Assembly: GCF_945859705.1 (NCBI RefSeq)
Contig: NC_079135.1
Coordinates: 108,464,288 to 108,528,287 of the forward strand
Direction of reading: 5' to 3'
Source: Episyrphus balteatus
Lineage: Eukaryota > Arthropoda > Insecta > Diptera > Syrphidae
DNA length: 64,000 nt
Position numbers and translations under genes: made by a program. The notes under the pieces are model-generated. The model ran no database searches, was not told the origin of the DNA, and saw nothing but the letters and a program-made list of their open reading frames with translations. Of this stretch, positions 48,026 through 60,966 are shown one piece after another (positions within the stretch are counted from its first letter, which is position 1; the number at the start of each line of letters is the position of its first letter).

Positions 48026-48320
48026 ATGTCGGATATTTACTATTGCAGTAATAATAAGGTTAGTAAACTTTTTTTTTTATGAATGAGCACATTTTTTTTG
48101 TTGTGTTTTGATTTTGTTGGTCTTTATTTTGACTACAAGAATGGAATTCACTGAATTCAATATTCGTTTTGGTATTTTGGTTAGATTGTTTTTTTTTTTT
48201 TTATTATTTTTTTGTAAACCTTCAAGTGAAAGAGAAGGTGATTTCGTTTTGTTATGTTTGTTTTTTATTATTTTTTGTTTGTAGGTAAAACGACGAGAAA
48301 GTGATACAAAAATTAATGAG
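48026..48320 (+). CDS. Putative 5' coding exons of a gene extending beyond the window
   Basis: Not recognised as a known protein. ATG at 48026 has a good context (ACGAAATG). Exon 1, 48026-48058, encodes MSDIYYCSNNK and ends AAG|GTTAGT. Exon 2, 48285-48320, starts after a T-rich tract and TTTGTAG and encodes VKRRESDTKINE, ending GAG|GTAGGA. Both are whole codons in phase 0. No third exon was recognised to 64000, so the next intron would exceed 15 kb, as in large neuronal or developmental fly genes. Supported by the Inr+DPE promoter at 47274. The exons are short, so chance is not excluded. Confidence 0.4.
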
Positions 48321-48753
48321 GTAGGAAGTTATCTCTAAATCTTGATGATATTAAAAAAGTGTTTTTATGGATGGAAGTTTAAATTTGGAAGTTTTAATGA
48401 GCATAAAAATAAAACTTGGAATGGGAGAAATTTTTAATTTTATTTTTAACACTTTATGGTGTGTCACGTTTTTACTACTACTGGGGTTTCTTTTGAACCA
48501 TAGATATTCTCTTGTTTAAATGGTTTGAATGTAATAAAAATGAATATTTTTTTTTTATAAAAATGGCTATATAAGATGACTAAAACCAAAAACCAGATGG
48601 ATGCAGTTTCAAGTCTTGGTTTTTTTTTTTTAAATCGCATGTTTGTTTTAACGACAAGGTCTGGTCTCAAATTTTACATACAATACCTTTTATACAAAAA
48701 ATAATAACACATATTTGAGTAAAAAGTACTCAAGAATTTTTTTTTCAATAATA
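48321..48753. other. Possible intron sequence
   Basis: AT-rich, nothing recognised. Confidence 0.5.
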
Positions 48754-49710
48754 AATAAATTGCACGACTGGGGTCGCACGTACTTGCTCTTATGCTTAAA
48801 GTAACTATAATGTTAAAGCTTTTTATTCAAGAAATTTAAAATTCGATATTTTGAAGAAATTTCATAAGTAGTATAAAAAAATTAAATCTGTTTTTATAAA
48901 TAATAAAACTAATAAAACAAATATGCCATCTTATTTCTCGTATAAAAAGGTATTTTTAGAAAAAAAATTTTGAAAATTGTAGGAGCCGTTTTTTAAAAAA
49001 ATAATTTTTTATATATAAAATTTTTTTAACATTTTTCAAAAAAAAAGTTGGTATGTCATTTTGAAGAAATAATTAATTTACACATAAAAACTAAATTTCA
49101 AAATTTTTCATTGATCCGTTTTCAAAAAATTGATTTTTCAAAAAAAAATTTTGAAATATTTTTTAAAAATCCAAAATGGCGTTTTTTGAAAATTTTCTAA
49201 ATTTTTAATATTATCTTTACTTACACACGTTTGTATAAAAATTTTCATTTAAATCGGGTTAATTTTGTACGAGATATTCAGAAACGAAAAAAACCGTTCT
49301 ATGACAGGTACCGTTAATAACGGTACAAAAAATATTTTTTTTATTTAAAAAGTTGGCCCTTATGTGTAGTATTACACAAATCAAAATCGTTAGAGCCGTT
49401 TTTGAAAAAAATTAACTTTTCTATTTCCGTTATATGGCAGGTACCGTTAGTTTTGGTCATAAAAAAAAATTTCAATTTCCCCTCTAAAGAATCACCAAAA
49501 ACTGCTAACTACCAAGTTTGAAGAAAATCACTTCACTCGTTTAGGCTGCAGCTCCAGATAGAGACAGACGGACAGACAGACAGACAGACAGAATTGCCGG
49601 ACCCACTTTTTTGGCATTCTCCATCATCGTAATGTCATGTAAAATTGTTATCTCGAGTTCGATTTTTTTTACGAATCCTAAACTTGCCCTATAGTTCCTA
49701 TATCGCAAGT
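48754..49710 (-). repeat. Interspersed repeat family 3, copy 3 (uninterrupted)
   Basis: About 957 bp on the minus strand, from ACTTGCGATATAGGAACTAT at the right end to the GTCGTGCAATTTATT end at the left. It gives the full-length, insertion-free form of copies 1 and 2. Confidence 0.82.
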
Positions 49711-50398
49711 AAAAACGGAAGTCTAAGAAATTTAATAAGAAACCTAGAACAACCTTTAACAATTTTTGGAAGGTAACTCGTTTTTAAGCAAATTATATAG
49801 TTTTTTATAGATTTATTTTTAATTACCGACGAGACATGTAAAAAAAATTGATGTAGGAGATCTTAGTATTGTTTTTTTTTTAGCTTTAATTTTTCCACTT
49901 TGTTGGGAGCAATTAATTTAAAATATGTATAGTTGCAGTTTTAAAATCTTTGCTTTTCTTAGTGTTTTTTGGATGTTGAAGTGGTGCACTTGTAAAAGCT
50001 TTTGGGTTTTTGATTTTCGAAAAAGAAGAGGGGAGATTTATTAAAAAAAAAACGATTTTAATGTTTGAATTTTTAGAAGAAAATGCATTTTTTTTCGAGA
50101 TAAATAAAGATATAAAGCGTTTAAAAGTTAAAAAACGGGTTTAGAATATTTGGCCTCGAGTTTTCGAAATATTGAAAATAGAGTTCCAAAAATTTTGAAC
50201 ATTTTTTATGTACAACTTTTACAAATAAGAACAGCATTCACAAATTAAATTTTCAAAAAAAGGGGGTTGAGTCAAACTTGAGTTACAATATTTTCAACAA
50301 GGTTAACACTACTATTTCGATTTGACTTTTTTCATTGGTGTTGTTATTCAAAATTCAAATTTTTATTAAGAATCTATTATTTTGAGATATTAAATTTA
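49711..50398. other. AT-rich spacer
   Basis: No gene or repeat recognised. Confidence 0.5.
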
Positions 50399-50400
50399 TA

Positions 50401-51615
50401 CAGGGTGTCCCAACAACCGAAATATTCTGATAGGCCAACTTTAGGGCTCTCAGAATTTGGTAACTTGTTTATCCCAAATTCTTACGGTTTTCGACTTAAT
50501 GCAGTTTTTGTGAAATTTCGAAATATCCCGACTTTGCAACAGTATTTTGCTTCCTCCGAAAGAAAGAAAAATAAACACATTTTCTCTACTATTATTTGTT
50601 TACTAGCTGACCCGGCGGACTTCGTTCCACCTTTTCTAGTATTTATTTCCAATGCCATGTTTCATCGGAAGATTCTCCGATATGTCAATCGGAACGGATA
50701 CCTCGATAGAAAATTCTCCGATTTCGAACAAATCAGAAAAAAACTGTCTCCAAACGGATACCTCGATAGGGTTGTATATTGTTTTTGCCAAAGATACCAA
50801 AGATCACTTTCACATTCGCTTTCCCAGTTGACACCAAAGAATTCCAATTAACAAAACTGACCAACACCAATAGCAAAATTTGTGAAATTAAACCCGAAAA
50901 AATACGCGCCTACTTGAGTATTGAGTCTGCCTGATACGGGCTGTACAAAGTCATGTTGTCTTTCCCGTTTTCCACTAAATGTGATTTATTTGACATCACA
51001 ATGATCAAACATTCATATTTTTCGACAGAAAAAACAAACAAAAAAAACCTATAAAAAATGTTTCACAATAATAAAACACTTTGATTTTCAACAAAAAATT
51101 GCGATTAAAAACATGTTTAAAATTCAGAGGTACAAGTATTTTTCAATAGTGAATTATAAAAAAATAAAAAAAAAATTTTTCTCAGAAATAAAAAAAAAGT
51201 ATGGTGGACCAACCTTACCATTTATGTGTATGAAAAATAGATGTTGGCTGCTTCTCAGACCTACCCGATATGTGTACAAAATTTCATATAAATCGGTCCA
51301 GTCGTTTCGGAGGAGTTTGATAACAAACACTGCGACACGAGATTTTTATATTAGATTTCTTTTTGAAAAAAAATTGCAGCAAAATGGCGTATGAAATAAA
51401 AAATATTTTGAGAAATTAATTATGTTTTGTTATTAGACAATGTTTTAGTGAAAAAATTCAACAAAAAAAAAAAAACAAAAATCAATTATGAGCGGAGGAA
51501 GTAAAATACTGTTGCAAAGTCAGGATTTTTCGAAATTTCACAAAAACTGCATTAAATCAAAAACCGTAAGGATTTGGGATGAACAAGTTACCAAATTCTG
51601 AGAGCCCTAAAGTTG
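50401..51615. mobile_element. Mariner-type MITE copy 2, right end truncated, internally replaced
   Basis: Left end CAGGGTGTCCCAACAACCGA follows TA at 50399-50400 and matches 29203 onward. The right part matches the other arm but stops at AGAGCCCTAAAGTTG (51615), short of the terminus. The centre is replaced by the repeat at 50604-51356. Confidence 0.8.
50604..51356 (+). repeat. Interspersed repeat starting TAGCTGACCCGGCGGACTTC
   Basis: Starts TAGCTGACCCGGCGGACTTC and ends with ATAAATCGGTCCAGTCGTTT and TTTTATATTAGATT. Paired ends of this kind are common in insect non-LTR (RTE-like) or SINE-like repeats. A 20-base word around CGGATACCTCGATAG is repeated inside. Exact class uncertain. Confidence 0.5.
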
Positions 51616-53005
51616 TATAAATCAAGAAGCAAGGTGTTGTGCAGCCAAGTTCTTTAGCCAAATTGGCATTACACTCTTGTAACAAGAATTAAGGCTTGAA
51701 AATGCCCTGAGTTGAAATTCTGTTCCAAGGATGCCAGAAATTTCAAATACTCTTCATTCGTTGAGCTAGTCAAAAACAAACTTCTCAAAATTTCAGCTAC
51801 TAAGGATGAGAGTATTGAGTATTTTCTGAAATATAGGGGTTCAAAAATAACAAAAATCGTAACTGACTGACTCACTGATTGACTCCGTTGTCGTAGAAAC
51901 TTGTAATTTGGCACAATGATGAGTCTATTTTGGCTGAATTATCATCATCACTTCTGATTATCCTAGAATCTTGAAACTTGAATAAAGCTGGTAAGCCTTT
52001 TTATTCATATCATAACATATCGACAAAAATCTTGGTGCCATGTACCTATCTAAGATTATGCAAAGTCTTATATTCTTTCTTCTGATTTTCCATCAAGAAA
52101 TACATATTACAAATTCTTAAAATATTCTATTTTATCGATTTTATTTTAAATCGATTTCCATATTAAAAATTGACATTAGCTTAACATAAGCTATTTGGAA
52201 ATAAAAATTTACGACATCGAGTTGGTAAATATAAAAATACTAAATATTATGGTACCTAGCTATGTATACAATAAGTGCACTTGTAAGCTTATAAAGTAAT
52301 CTGAATTCAGCTGTTAGACCTTGAAAACTAAAACGTACTTAAACTAGATTGAAATGTTTACATACTCGTAACTCGTATGCACGTAAACCATAAATACAAA
52401 TATCCAAACCATACGCGAGTATGTTATGAAAGTTGTCTTGCTCTGCGATCTGTTATTCATTGTCATCTCGATTTTCCATTTTATCTTTAAATTCATTTTT
52501 GTTAAAAGCAACTTGGATAAAAATGAGTAAGCGCGGTTGACGATGAACATGTATAGCAGCAGCTCAACGTATGGAGTTCATTGATTGACTTTGTTTATAA
52601 AGTCAAAAGCAAACAAAGCCATATTTTTTGTTTCTATTTTTTTTTTTTATTTTCAAATTAGCAACAATCCTTTGAAGTGAAAAAAAATAATGTGTTTATT
52701 TGTTTATTATTTTTTGTTTTATTTTGTGCTTAGGTTAACATAATACAGATGCTTTAGAAAGCATGTGGAACAATGTGAGCACTTGTTGATTTTTTTTTTG
52801 TAGAAAATTATGCGATGCATAATGAGATCAGCAAAGATCAATTTGTTTATTTTTTTTATCAAAGAAAGTCAAAACTTAGACCCGAAATGAATTAAACTTA
52901 AAATTGTAAGGTATTTGGTGATTTTTGAGCAATCTCATAGATTTGCACATAGTAAAACTTTAAAATATCTCATCGATGGTGCAAGAATCAGTGTGGTAGG
53001 ATCAA
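51616..53005. other. Intergenic or intronic, no gene
   Basis: At about 51860-51905 a minus-strand GGAGTCAATCAGTGAGTCAG stretch looks like a repeat tail with TGAC units. Otherwise nothing recognised. Confidence 0.4.
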
Positions 53006-53008
53006 TTA

Positions 53009-53788
53009 CACTGGCAAACAATTTTCAACGTTTAAAAAGCTTTATACCAAATTTTATAGATTTGGGCTCAGTAAGCTCAAAAATATTGGTTTCTTTCTAG
53101 CAGCTCTTGTTTTTGATATATGTATATGGATTAAATTTTTCCCTATTTGGGGCACTGTTCATATTAATTTTTAAGTTTCCTTTATTTTGAGCGTTTATTA
53201 GAATTTTCCAGAAAAATTTATATCAAACTTAATGGATAGATATTTTTGGTCAGTAAGCCTAAAAATCACATTCATTTATTTCAAGGAGCGATATTTTTTC
53301 AAATAATTTATTTTTCCATTTTTTGTCGTAATTTCGTACTAATTTTAAAGTTATGCTATTTTAACTGTTTGTTCACATTTTGCAGAAAATTTATTATAAT
53401 CGGTTCTCGAACCTAATGCCTAAGCCTAAAAATCACACTTGTTCTTTTCTAGGAGCTTTAATTTTTAAGATTAATATCATTTTTCACATTTTGGGGGTAA
53501 TTTCATTTTATTTTTTTTTTTAGTTTTTCCTATCACAAGAGTTTAAAAAGTTTCGCTAGAAACATTTATTTCGAATATACCTAATGTATATTTCGGTTCA
53601 GTAAGTAAAATAAAAATAAAAAAAAAAGTTTTAAATAAAAAAAAATTTGTATGCTTTTTCATGTATGAATTATTTAAAAACAAGAGCTGCTAGGTAAAAA
53701 CTAGTAAGTGTTATTTTCGAAATCAGCATCCTTCATTATTAAGAAATCATTAACAACAGTCTGGAAAATTTTTGTGTATTGGGCAGTG
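53009..53788. mobile_element. MITE family 2, copy B, TSD TTA
   Basis: 780 bp, ends CACTGGCAAACAATTTTC and …TATTGGGCAGTG, flanked by TTA (53006-53008, 53789-53791). Shares TAGCAGCTCTTGTTTTT and the inverse AACAAGAGCTGCTAG with copy A at 8833-9552. Confidence 0.7.
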
Positions 53789-53791
53789 TTA

Positions 53792-56143
53792 TCAAGCTTT
53801 CTATAAGTTAAATGATTTGACCTTTGAAATACCACTTGTTTACTAGTAACACATCCTCTATTTATTTTCTTGGACTCAATATAGAGAAGAAAAACGTAAA
53901 AAATAATGAATAATTTTCATTTGTTTATATTTAGTGGACTGTTTCAAAATTAATTAAAAATAAACGAACATGAAAATTATTCATTGCTCACGTTTTTTTT
54001 TCTATATTAACATCAGCCAAAATTAATTTAAGTTGAATGATTTTTTTTTTTCAAAATCCCCTAAAATATAAGAATTCACAGTGTATTTACATTGTAATTA
54101 TAATAAGAGTCGGTAATCATCGACCAAAATTTTTCTTGGCTTTGTAGGGTATAACTGCATTTAACTAATGAGGCCAAAACAGTTTTTGTACCTTTGCGAA
54201 ACGCGATTAAATCATAAAAACGAAATTATAAAAATGGCTGATACAAAAGTATATTTTTCTTCCACGTTTTACTTATTTCTATCTAACCGCAATATTCAAT
54301 CGAAAACAGTCATTAGTCTAGTATTTCCCGAAGTTTTCCCCTGATATTTTTACAGGAAGTACCAATTACGACGCATAAAACTATGCTTAATCATGGAAGA
54401 AATGTAGGTAGGTACTAGACCGTTAAATCGAATTGTAAGTAGTTCAGATGGACTATGAGGAGTTTATTATTAAACTATCATACAACAACAAAAAGTTGAA
54501 ATTGATGATAGGAAAGCTAACTACAAAGAAAACAACTTTCATACACACTTAGGTAAAAAAAGCCACATAAAGAAATATGTACTCCGATTGCACTTTAACC
54601 AATTTTATATATTGTTACATTAAACTAGTTCCGTCTTTTATTCTTGACCACAATAATTCCTCCAGCTGCACAACTTTAACAAAAATAAACTCTTCTATTA
54701 CAAAAGAGGAAATTTGATCGATTCATAAAGATCATCATGCCATCTGGCTGTGCTCCTACATTCAACTCTCAGTCTGTTTTCCTACAAAAGATAACCCCAA
54801 CCTTAACTTGTTTTTGTGGTCAGAAAGCGGTTAAAGTCGGATAAAAACAGGAAATGATTCAAGAGTGTCAAATATATTAGATTTCTGATAGACGCACTAC
54901 TCTACACATCAAACGACAAGATGCATTTTTGACGGGAAAGTGTGAGTACAAAGTGAATTGTTTTATTAAACAAAAAAAAAAGACATTAAACATGATTTTA
55001 GGTTAAGCCTCGCCCTTTAGAGAGACCATCACACCTTAAACACGTCAAGAACCTAAAAATAAAAAAATAGGTCTTAATGTTTGATTTGCTCATTATAACT
55101 TATTTATTTGTATGATAAACTATACGTGAGCAACATGTCATAATTTTTTTTATTTTTGTTTGTTGAAAGAGAAACTGTCAAAAATGTCAAATGAAATCAT
55201 GAATAAATTGACATGGCGCATGTTCTTGACATATGATCAGAACACAGCCCAAAAGACCAAAAGACATTAAGCCTGAAAAGAATAATTAATCAATTGGATT
55301 AGGCAAAATAAAAATAAAAAGCGAAATTCTTATACTTTCGATTTTGGGTTTTATTTTTTTGTTAATACCAATCTTGTCCCAAATTCTTTTGTTTTTTTTT
55401 TCTTTGTTAACTTTAAATTTTTTTTCAGAAAGACCTTTGTGACAAAAGTTATGCTTTAAGCCATATAATGTCTTAATGGGAGATTCTCCCATAATTGTGT
55501 TGTGGGTATTTTTTTTCTTTTTTTGTGTCAACCATTTTTGGTAGCAGAAACTTTGGCTATAACCACGTTAAAGTTGTTTAGTTCTGAAAATCCGACATGC
55601 AAGCATGACATAAATTTAATTAAATTTAATTTTCCACGCGTTCAAACAATGGATAAATGGATAAAAAAAATACTGGTTGTAGACAAGTTTACTTGTATTT
55701 GGCTATGTTAAAAAGTTAAGGCTTATTATAAAGTTGTGAGAGAAAATTGCAGACTTGTGGCAAGGGTATGGCGATGGCGTTGACTAGAGTTATTTAGTGT
55801 GTGAACGTGAATTGTGTGTGGTTGGTAGATAGGAATTAAGCATGGTCAGGTGAAACAAGGAAATCAAATTAAAAAATTTGAATTTCCGCTTCATGAAGTA
55901 ATTTTTAAAGAAATCTTAAATGCATATATTTTTATTCCACGAATGCATATCTATTTTTAACCTTTAGATTTTTTGTTTTCACTATAGCAAATTGGGATCA
56001 GATTAGTTTTAGTTTAGTCTTAGAAAAAATTTATTTATTTTCGGTTTTTATTGCATAACTTTTTTCGTTTTTTTTTGACGTTGGGCGCCACTTTAAAAGA
56101 TATCCTATAAGTTACAGCGAAAAAATTCTTTTAACTTGATGTT
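53792..56143. other. Intergenic or intronic, no gene
   Basis: AT-rich. A 69-aa open frame at 55502-55711 has no family resemblance. A stretch at about 55740-55850 is less AT-rich and unique but unassigned. Confidence 0.4.
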
Positions 56144-56862
56144 TGATATTCATGATCCTAAACTTTGCAGACAATTTGTCTGCTGAGGTTTGGACAGCCA
56201 CCAAAGTCGCAAAACTAGTCTGATTTTAAACATTAAACGGCATTCGCTTCGTTAAATAAAAATCTAGGGGCGATATTTTTTAGTTTTTTTTTATTTGTCT
56301 TAACAAAAAAGTTATGGCCAAAAAACACCAAAAAATTAATTTAAAAATTTTTGGACTTTCGTCAATACTGTAATAATGGACCCATTTTCATAAGATAAAC
56401 GCCATTCGCTTCGTTAAATAAAAATCTAGGGGCGATAGTTTTTAGTTTTTTTTTTATTTGCCTTACCAAAAAATTTATGACCAAAAAACGCAAAAAACAT
56501 CAAAAAATTTATTTTTTTAAATTTTGGACTTTCGTCACCACTGTAGTAATGGACACATTTTTAAACTAATTTTTTTGTCATAACTTTTTTGTTAAGACAA
56601 ATAAAAAAAAACTAAAAAATATAGACTCTAGATTTTTATTTAAAAAATCGAATGGCGTTAATTTTTTGAAAATGTGTCCATTATTACAGTTTTTTAATTT
56701 TTTGGTGTTTTTTGCGTTTTTTGGCCATAACATTTTTGTTAAGACAAAAAAAAAAAAAACTTAAAAATATCGCCCCTAGATTTTTATTTAACGAAGCGAA
56801 TGCCGTTTAATTTTTTCAAAATCAGACGATTTTCATCATCATTTGTTCAGGATCAATGATAT
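56144..56862. repeat. Foldback with two direct and two inverted 36-bp repeats
   Basis: The unit CATTCGCTTCGTTAAATAAA…CTAGGGGCGAT occurs at about 56239 and 56401 forward and at about 56762 and 56615 (decayed) reversed. Outer arms ATATTCATGATCCT and AGGATCAATGATATT extend the symmetry. No ORF and no clear target duplication. Confidence 0.65.
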
Positions 56863-57739
56863 TCGACTCCAAATGAATTCCAGGGCTTAATGTTAAATAA
56901 GGAATCAAACAGAACTAAATTCAGCTTTCCAGTTTTACCTAAGATACCTACGTAACTTCAATAAATGAATCACCAGGAACACAAGATTAGTCTTTCGTTA
57001 CACTGCATTGCTGTATGTTAGAAACAAAATGCTGGGTTCCCTCAAAAAAAATTATACTATTATTATTATATATATATAATATGTATGTATCGGGCCTCCA
57101 GAAAAATTTAATGTTTTTGGTAAATGCTAAATACAAATTAATTTTTGTTTAAATTTCAAAACCACTGAAAATCGGCCCGGTGATCTTTTGATGGCTTATC
57201 CAAACAGGAGTAAAAAAAAGTAAAATAAGCTGTTTAGTTTAATACAGACCTATTTAAATGGTTGGCGAACAATATTCTGTGGTTTTTTCATTTAGGGGCT
57301 CCAGAATAAAAATAGTTTGTGTTGATAGCAAACAAATATGTACTTTTTTAAGGCTTCTCTGTTGATTATCTGTAAAAAGCTGTAAAATAAAAGCAATTTG
57401 AACTTAAATTTAGAACTTTTAAGTTAGAATTTTTTAATTCTAACTCACCAATTTGTGAGGTCTCCTTAAAATCCAGTTTTTTAAAAGTGCTGAAAAATAT
57501 TTTGTAAGGATCCGTCTTCTACAAAATTTTTCGTGTTCGAAATACCGGTCTTTTATAATCCCGACTAATCTCAAAAACTTTCTTTCCCACTGGCATCACG
57601 TTCTTCCGATTTCGTCAATATCGTTGGTATATGCAGGCAGTTGAAAGAAATTTTGAAATATTGTGCATCTGGTATTGACATTAGAGTTCTGGTATTATTC
57701 TTTTATGAAATTATGGTATTATGTTAAAGAAGCAGTCGT
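56863..57739. other. AT-rich spacer
   Basis: A short (TA)n run lies near 57065-57080. Nothing else recognised. Confidence 0.5.
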
Positions 57740-57746
57740 TCTGTAG

Positions 57747-59339
57747 CAGTGGCGTATACAGGTTTACTCCTTGGGGGGGGCACAACAATTTTGATAGGTG
57801 GAAAATGTGATAGTTGAATCGAACAAAAACGGAATGTGATTCGTTTGCTTCCATTGAATAATTTGCCTAAAAGCAACTAGGTATGTATATATTTTTTCCG
57901 TTAGCCTAAAGTAATTTTAAAAGTTACAATAAAAAATAAAATCTTTTTTTATGTAATAAACAGTGGTAACTTTTGAATTAAAAGTCTTCTTAACCTCAGG
58001 CAAACGAATCGCATTTGAAAATAATTTTGTGTTTTAATTTTGTTTTAAAATTGAATGAAAAAATTTAGTTTGGAGTTTGATAGGTATACTGTTTGTTTTA
58101 TATACTGATGAAAATGACACTCGGTTTCGTGTCTACACGGTGCTATTACACCTTAAAGATAATTTTTGAATAAATTACCTCAGTACAGACAAAATTAAAA
58201 ATTAATTGTCTAATTTTTGTTTTAAATAATTTTTTGTTGTATTGTTTTCGTATTAGAAGTGACACAAAAATGTAAAATTTTCGGGGTGGTCGTGAATTTT
58301 TTCTCGTTATAACTTAAACAGTTTTGGGCGTGCAAAAAAAAAAACATAATATAAATGTAAATTTAGATTTGTACAAAAATTATGATAAGATTTTTTCGGT
58401 TAGATGAACCTTAATCGAGAAAAAATGTAATATTGACGACTATCTCCGAAAATTTTACCTATATTTTTTCGTTGAAAACTTTTTAGGTATACGGAAACAT
58501 TACAAAAAAAAAGTTTTTTAATTAAAAAAAAATAGAGAATGAGTTTTTCTACAAAACAAGACAAAACAATCTTTTCTACAACAAACGGAAGCCGAGAAAA
58601 TCACAAAAAGGCATTTTTCAAAATGGCGGCCAAAATTTTTTTTGTAAAAATGTACTTATTTATGAAATATCAATGCTTTCCGAATATTCTCAGATGATTC
58701 AATTATGTAGTTATAGTAAAAACTGAGATTTTTGCCAAAAATTGAACAAACCTCAAAAAACTTCAGTTCTGCAAGATTTCAGCCTGTCCCTATTTTTTCC
58801 ATTTGCTTCATAGTAAAATGTCTCTATTCACTGGACTAAAATTATAGTTTGCCTTAAAACGCGATTGAAGATTGAGTAATGTATGAAAATCGATGAGTTC
58901 TTGAGGATTAATCCGTTTATTTTTATAGGGAAAGTTGCTCTAATGATGATTTTTTTTTTACATACCCAATTCAATTTTTTTTTAAAGCTCTAAATATGTA
59001 TTCTTGTTCGGATTTTAAATCTACACAAAACTCTACAGCAGAACTCAACTTAGTGTCTGTCAATTTGTAATATTATCGAACTAATGAAAATAATCCTAAT
59101 CCAGCATAGCATTCGCTAAAAATATGATCGCATCCCCAAAAAATGGTAAAATAGGTTGTTTGAATACCAAAAATTTTTTTCACTTTTCATTTTCGTTCAT
59201 GTTCTAAAACTTCAATATTTTGAAAACGGTCTTTCTTAAAGGAATTGAGTATAACATAACAATTTCTTGTTTAAGTTTTGAGTTCTTGGGGGGGGGGGGG
59301 GGGGCATGACCCCGTGACCCCCCCTTGTATACGCCCTTG
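57747..59339. mobile_element. hAT-like non-autonomous element with poly(G) ends
   Basis: 1,593 bp with ends CAGTGGCGTATACAGG and …CTTGTATACGCCCTTG and TCTGTAG on both sides (57740-57746, 59340-59346), 7 bp of an expected 8. G8 lies inside the left end (57773-57780) and a G17 run (59288-59304) inside the right end. No transposase. Confidence 0.75.
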
Positions 59340-59346
59340 TCTGTAG

Positions 59347-60875
59347 CGCGTAACTTAACCCTTTTTTACATCAAAGGTATTGGTGAGGTGTTCGCCGACC
59401 CTCCAAAGAAGTAAGACGAGGGCGTTTTTGAGTTTTCATGAATTTGGGATTACCTATAATTCAGATCAGAATTGACAATTCAGAGATATGAGGCGTTTGC
59501 GACATTTGTTAATAACAAATAGCTAAAGGTTTGTTTAGTCAAAACATTTTGTTTCAATAATTTATTTCATCCTTGACGTTGTTGCTTTTGAGTGACTCAA
59601 CTTCTTTGTAACAAACTGGTTGACAGACTACATTTAATTCAATTAGGTAGTTATATTGCTACCAGTTTACAGATATTGTATCTTTAGAATTTTAACGAGC
59701 TGCTTAATAACAACCACCCTGTACATAAATCTATATTCTTTAGCTAAAGGAACCAAGTATTAAACGAATAAATTATGACAGCACAAGAATGTACTCCAGT
59801 TTGATATGCAAATTAAAAAAAAAAAAAAAAAAACAATAAAATGTGCAATTCTTATCCATATTAAAAACTAACCTGAATGTTCATAAATAATATCTTTCCA
59901 TTATTCAAATAGATAAATATACTTCATTTACGTAATTTACTCTGATTTTGATTTACCTACAAATAAACTATGACGGTGTAGTTAAAGTTAATTTGTCTAC
60001 GTCCTTGGATCAGGTGTATATCTACAAAAAAAAGACCTCTTGATAGAGACTAAGAAACTTAACAAGAAACAATTTCAATACCCAAATGAATTTGCAACTT
60101 TAATGTAGCCGAAGCCCCCGTTAACCAAGACAGTACAACATATTCTCACAGAGACATGCATTTTATTTCGTTTCAAAACTATATCCACCTGCTGCTTTGG
60201 CTTCGGACTCTGATATCTCTGAGAGTGGGTCCCCCTTTCATTTAATTCAACAACACATCACGATTGTCGCGTCGCGTCGACTACAAGTCGTCGTCGGTTG
60301 GTCGACAGGGACAAGGCATATTGCTGCGCATAGCATTTCCAAGTAAGGAGCATTCCCATTCACAACTGTCCACATCCTCTTCGGTCTTTGGTCGGTCGTT
60401 GTCGCATAAAAGTGACGCAGTTGACCAAAACTGTTTTACTTCGCTGATCCCTGGTCTGGTCGGGCCGCTCTGCCATACATATATATTCCTTAAGTCGGGT
60501 AACATCAGCACGATATTATATATAAAGACCATCACTGACTGCAGCTAGCAGCTAATATAGAGACAGAAGAACCCCAAAAGAAGTTATTTTCACTTCTCGA
60601 CTTATCTCTGAGGTTCTATGGTCACACTTCACATGCGAAGTTAAACAATAAAAGAGCCTTGTATCTATCTTTTTGGGCTATCAACACATAAAAGCGACAA
60701 AGTTTGATTCATAAATGTAAGCGGGTTCGGTGGGATTACAAAGAAAACCACAAAGTCTTACAAAATCATACTTTTATTTGACACAAAGCCAAAATAACAA
60801 GTCATAGGGTTGCCATGATTTTTACAGTTCTTAATGGAACCTCTTTCCAACTGTCAAATCTCAGTTCGACAGCAT
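59347..60875. other. More GC-balanced unique stretch, function unknown
   Basis: From about 60,100 to 60,560 the composition is closer to genic DNA, with overlapping 94- and 84-aa frames on opposite strands that match nothing I know. It may hold non-coding exons or enhancers. Confidence 0.35.
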
Positions 60876-60966
60876 TTTGACAGTCCGAAAGTAATTTGAC
60901 AGTTCAAAAGTATTTTGACAGTTCAAAAGTATTTTGACAGTTCAAAAGTATTTTGACAGTTCGAAA
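60876..60966 (+). repeat. 19-bp minisatellite with TGACAG at strict 19-bp spacing
   Basis: TGACAG starts at 60878, 60897, 60916, 60935 and 60954, always 19 bp apart. The unit is TTTTGACAGTTCAAAAGTA. CTGTCA lies upstream in the opposite sense (60851-60856). TGACAG is the core site of TALE homeodomain proteins such as Homothorax. Confidence 0.85.

Noticed and set aside
50405..50851. 148-aa open frame
   Set aside because: It crosses from a mariner MITE into an unrelated repeat.
60264..60548. Protein-coding exon (94 aa plus, 84 aa minus)
   Set aside because: The two frames overlap on opposite strands, show no domain and lack convincing splice context.
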